Both the position numbers and the translations under genes were made by a program. Source: Bacteroidales bacterium (lineage in GTDB: Bacteria > Bacteroidota > Bacteroidia > Bacteroidales > UBA932). Taken from it: DNA of 9,409 nt. Below, in pieces: positions 8,082 to 9,409 of this stretch. The stretch spans positions 1-9,409 of the forward strand of contig JALNXR010000065.1 of NCBI GenBank assembly GCA_023230265.1. Direction: 5' to 3'. Below the pieces are notes generated by a model. It did not search any database. It worked only from the letters and a program-made list of their open reading frames with translations, and was not told the origin of the DNA. The stretch's first letter is position 1; every line of letters starts with the position of its first letter.

Positions 8082-8169
8082 CAGCTGCTGTGTAAACTGT
8101 AGATTGATATCATCGAACTGCCGGAGGCATTTTTCTTATTAAATATACCACTTAGCGATATATTAAGCC

Positions 8170-8212
8170 ATTCGTCGTGACATATTTCATGTCGCCGAAT
8201 TATTTTTCATTT
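8170..8212 (+). terminator. stem-loop with T-rich tail, possible terminator after the deoxynucleoside kinase
   Basis: ATTCG (8170-8174) pairs with CGAAT (8196-8200), and GTGACAT (8177-8183) pairs with ATGTCGC (8189-8195) with one G-U pair. This gives a 12-pair stem with a 2-base bulge and the loop ATTTC. The T-rich tail TATTTTTCATTT follows at 8201-8212. It lies 88 bases after the kinase stop. It could instead be a regulatory hairpin of the following SusC-like gene. Confidence 0.45.
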
Positions 8213-8234
8213 AATCCAAACAATACATACATTC

Positions 8235-8278
8235 ACGTAACTGTTTGTTAGATATTCTTTTACATCAAACAATTACGT
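8235..8278 (+). repeat. 13-base imperfect inverted repeat in the SusC-like leader
   Basis: ACGTAACTGTTTG (8235-8247) is the reverse complement of CAAACAATTACGT (8266-8278) except at one position. The arms enclose 18 bases. In RNA this would be a 13-position stem with one C-A mismatch. It may be an operator or a leader hairpin; its right arm shares bases 8277-8278 with the next repeat. Confidence 0.55.
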
Positions 8279-8292
8279 TAATAGTTATTAAC
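8277..8292 (+). repeat. perfect inverted repeat just before the SusC-like start codon
   Basis: GTTAATA and TATTAAC form a perfect 7-base inverted repeat with a 2-base centre, ending 14 bases before the ATG at 8307. The tight centre suits a dimeric repressor or activator site better than an RNA hairpin. No known operator consensus was recognised. Confidence 0.55.
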
Positions 8293-8306
8293 CAAAATTA
8301 AATTAA

Positions 8307-9409
8307 ATGAAAAAAATTCCTTTTGTAATTACAGTCCTGCTGTTACTGACAGTAAATTTTCTGTCAGCACAGAACATCCGGATAACGGGTACTGTTACCG
8401 ATCGTAGTACCGGAGCTCCGCTAGAATTTGTTACTGTTCAGTTAAAGGGCACCAGTACCGGAGTCTCCACTCTTGAAAACGGTACATATGTAATAAGTGC
8501 CCCTGCAAACGGTATTCTTCTCTTCAGTTCCATAGGATACCGTATTTCAGAGGTTCCCGTGGATAACCGCACAGTGATAAATATTATTTTAGAGCCTGAG
8601 TCTTTGCGGCTTGATGAGATCATTATGATAGCATATGGTACAGCTAAGAAAGAATCCGTTACAGGTGCCATTTCCACAATCAGTTCCCGTGCAATTGAGA
8701 AAAGGGCCGTATCAAGTGTTGCATCAGTTCTGGAGGGTCAGGCGGCAGGAGTGCAGGTGAACAACACCTATGGGGAGCCTGGAAATGATCCTGAGATACG
8801 TATCCGTGGATTCAGCTCCATCAATGGCTCTAACTCTCCTTTATATGTAATTGATGGCGTTCCTTTCGGGGGTAATATCTCCGATCTGAATCCGTCAGAC
8901 ATTGAAAACCTTACCATTCTGAAAGATGCCGCTTCGAGTGCACTGTATGGCAACAGGGCTTCGAACGGAGTAGTTTTGATTACAACCCGGAAAGGCAAGA
9001 GCAGCAACAAAGTTTCAATCACTGCCACAGTTAACCAGGGAATATTCTCGAGAGGATTAAAAGAGTATGATATGGTTGATTCTTTCGATTATATGGAGGT
9101 TATGTGGAAAGGTTACAGAAACAGTCTGATGACATCCCAACCCGATCTCTATCCAACTGTAGAATCGGCCAATGCTCAGGCAACTGCTACTTTAGTTCCT
9201 ACCTACTTAAAGTATAACATTTTCAACAAACCGGACAATGCTCTTTTTGATTCCAATGGCAAACTGTTGTCAGATACAAAAATCCGGCCGGGATACGATG
9301 ACCTGGTCTGGTTTGATGCAATGGAGCGTATGGGGCACCGGCAGGAGTACAGTGTGAGCGGAGATGGTGCATCTGACAAACATAATTTTTTCTTTTCGGC
9401 AGGTTACCT
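8307..9409 (+). CDS. SusC/RagA-family TonB-dependent outer-membrane transporter, N-terminal part
   Basis: The frame is open from ATG 8307-8309 to the window end, giving 367 codons of a protein usually near 1000 residues. Residues 1-21 form a signal peptide (MKK, then a hydrophobic core, cleavage after LSA). Residues 25-95 are the carboxypeptidase-regulatory-like beta-sandwich (GTVTDRSTGAPLEFVTV, then LENGTYVI). DEIIMIAYGT at 103-112 corresponds to the family DEVVVVGYG stretch at the TonB-box position. The plug domain follows at about 115-230, with IRIRGFSSINGS at 164-175, PLYVIDGVPF at 178-187 and the diagnostic ALYGNRASNGVVLITTRKGK at 212-231. The barrel begins after that. SusC proteins import glycans or peptides with a SusD lipoprotein lid, energised by TonB-ExbBD. 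A SusD partner would be expected downstream. The substrate cannot be inferred. There is no Shine-Dalgarno sequence; the A-rich leader before the ATG is typical of the phylum. Confidence 0.96.
   Translation, partial: MKKIPFVITVLLLLTVNFLSAQNIRITGTVTDRSTGAPLEFVTVQLKGTSTGVSTLENGTYVISAPANGILLFSSIGYRISEVPVDNRTVINIILEPESLRLDEIIMIAYGTAKKESVTGAISTISSRAIEKRAVSSVASVLEGQAAGVQVNNTYGEPGNDPEIRIRGFSSINGSNSPLYVIDGVPFGGNISDLNPSDIENLTILKDAASSALYGNRASNGVVLITTRKGKSSNKVSITATVNQGIFSRGLKEYDMVDSFDYMEVMWKGYRNSLMTSQPDLYPTVESANAQATATLVPTYLKYNIFNKPDNALFDSNGKLLSDTKIRPGYDDLVWFDAMERMGHRQEYSVSGDGASDKHNFFFSAGY

Larger units (their letters stand above)
8082..8306 (+). other. intergenic region upstream of the SusC-like gene
   Basis: These 225 AT-rich bases contain no plausible gene on either strand. 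They hold the stem-loop at 8170-8200 and the inverted repeats at 8235-8278 and 8277-8292. No exact TAnnTTTG promoter box was found on the plus strand; the nearest is TATTTTTC at 8201-8208, one base off, without a -33 partner. The promoter of the SusC-like gene is therefore unassigned. Confidence 0.6.

Noticed and set aside
8135..8167. AT-rich inverted repeat (CTTATTAAATATA with TATATTAAG)
   Set aside because: The arms match only with bulges and are almost all A and T, so pairing by chance is likely.
8201..8208. TATTTTTC as -7 promoter box of the SusC-like gene
   Set aside because: It differs from TAnnTTTG at the last base, has no -33 partner and sits in the tail of the stem-loop, so it is not listed as a promoter.
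8438..9028. Minus-strand frames opposite the SusC-like gene
   Set aside because: They lie inside the clear signal peptide-to-plug coding region and encode no recognisable protein.
1..9409. CRISPR array, mobile element, defence system or biosynthetic cluster
   Set aside because: I saw no regularly spaced direct repeats, transposase, integrase or toxin-antitoxin genes; the complete genes belong to common housekeeping families.

Overview
The window looks like ordinary chromosomal sequence from a member of Bacteroidetes, most likely Bacteroidales. Four things point there: the start of a SusC/RagA-type TonB-dependent transporter with its N-terminal carboxypeptidase-regulatory-like domain, a TGS-domain/uridine-kinase fusion, a Bacteroides-type -7 promoter box (TAnnTTTG), and mostly absent Shine-Dalgarno sequences. 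There are eight protein-coding genes, two of them cut by the window ends. I found no tRNA, rRNA, CRISPR array, transposase or phage gene.

Layout. (1) 1-588, plus strand: C-terminal part of an EnvC-like coiled-coil/LytM protein whose metallopeptidase domain has lost its zinc ligands. (2) 582-7394, minus strand: a compact five-gene block read from right to left: pcm (protein isoaspartate methyltransferase), a glyoxalase II-like metallo-beta-lactamase-fold hydrolase, a periplasmic MltD-like lytic transglycosylase, uvrA, and a TGS-domain nucleoside kinase. Gaps are 21, 17, -4 and 68 bases, so this is probably one operon. The kinase stop codon runs 7 bases into the end of the EnvC-like gene. (3) 7395-7466: a 72-base divergent promoter region. 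(4) 7467-8081, plus strand: a deoxynucleoside kinase. (5) 8082-8306: a 225-base AT-rich intergenic region with three notable inverted repeats. (6) 8307 to the window end, plus strand: the N-terminal 367 codons of a SusC/RagA-like outer-membrane transporter.

How the genes fit together. The minus-strand block mixes damage repair (UvrA for DNA, Pcm for proteins, possibly the hydrolase for reactive thioesters), cell-wall turnover and nucleoside salvage. With the divergent deoxynucleoside kinase there are two nucleoside kinases in the window. The EnvC-like protein and the lytic transglycosylase both concern peptidoglycan. The SusC-like gene is probably the start of a separate nutrient-uptake locus, since such genes are usually followed by a SusD-like partner.

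No new multi-gene system is evident. The part least explained by known genes is the repeat-rich leader of the SusC-like gene (8170-8306), where two adjoining inverted repeats share two bases and end 14 bases before the start codon.
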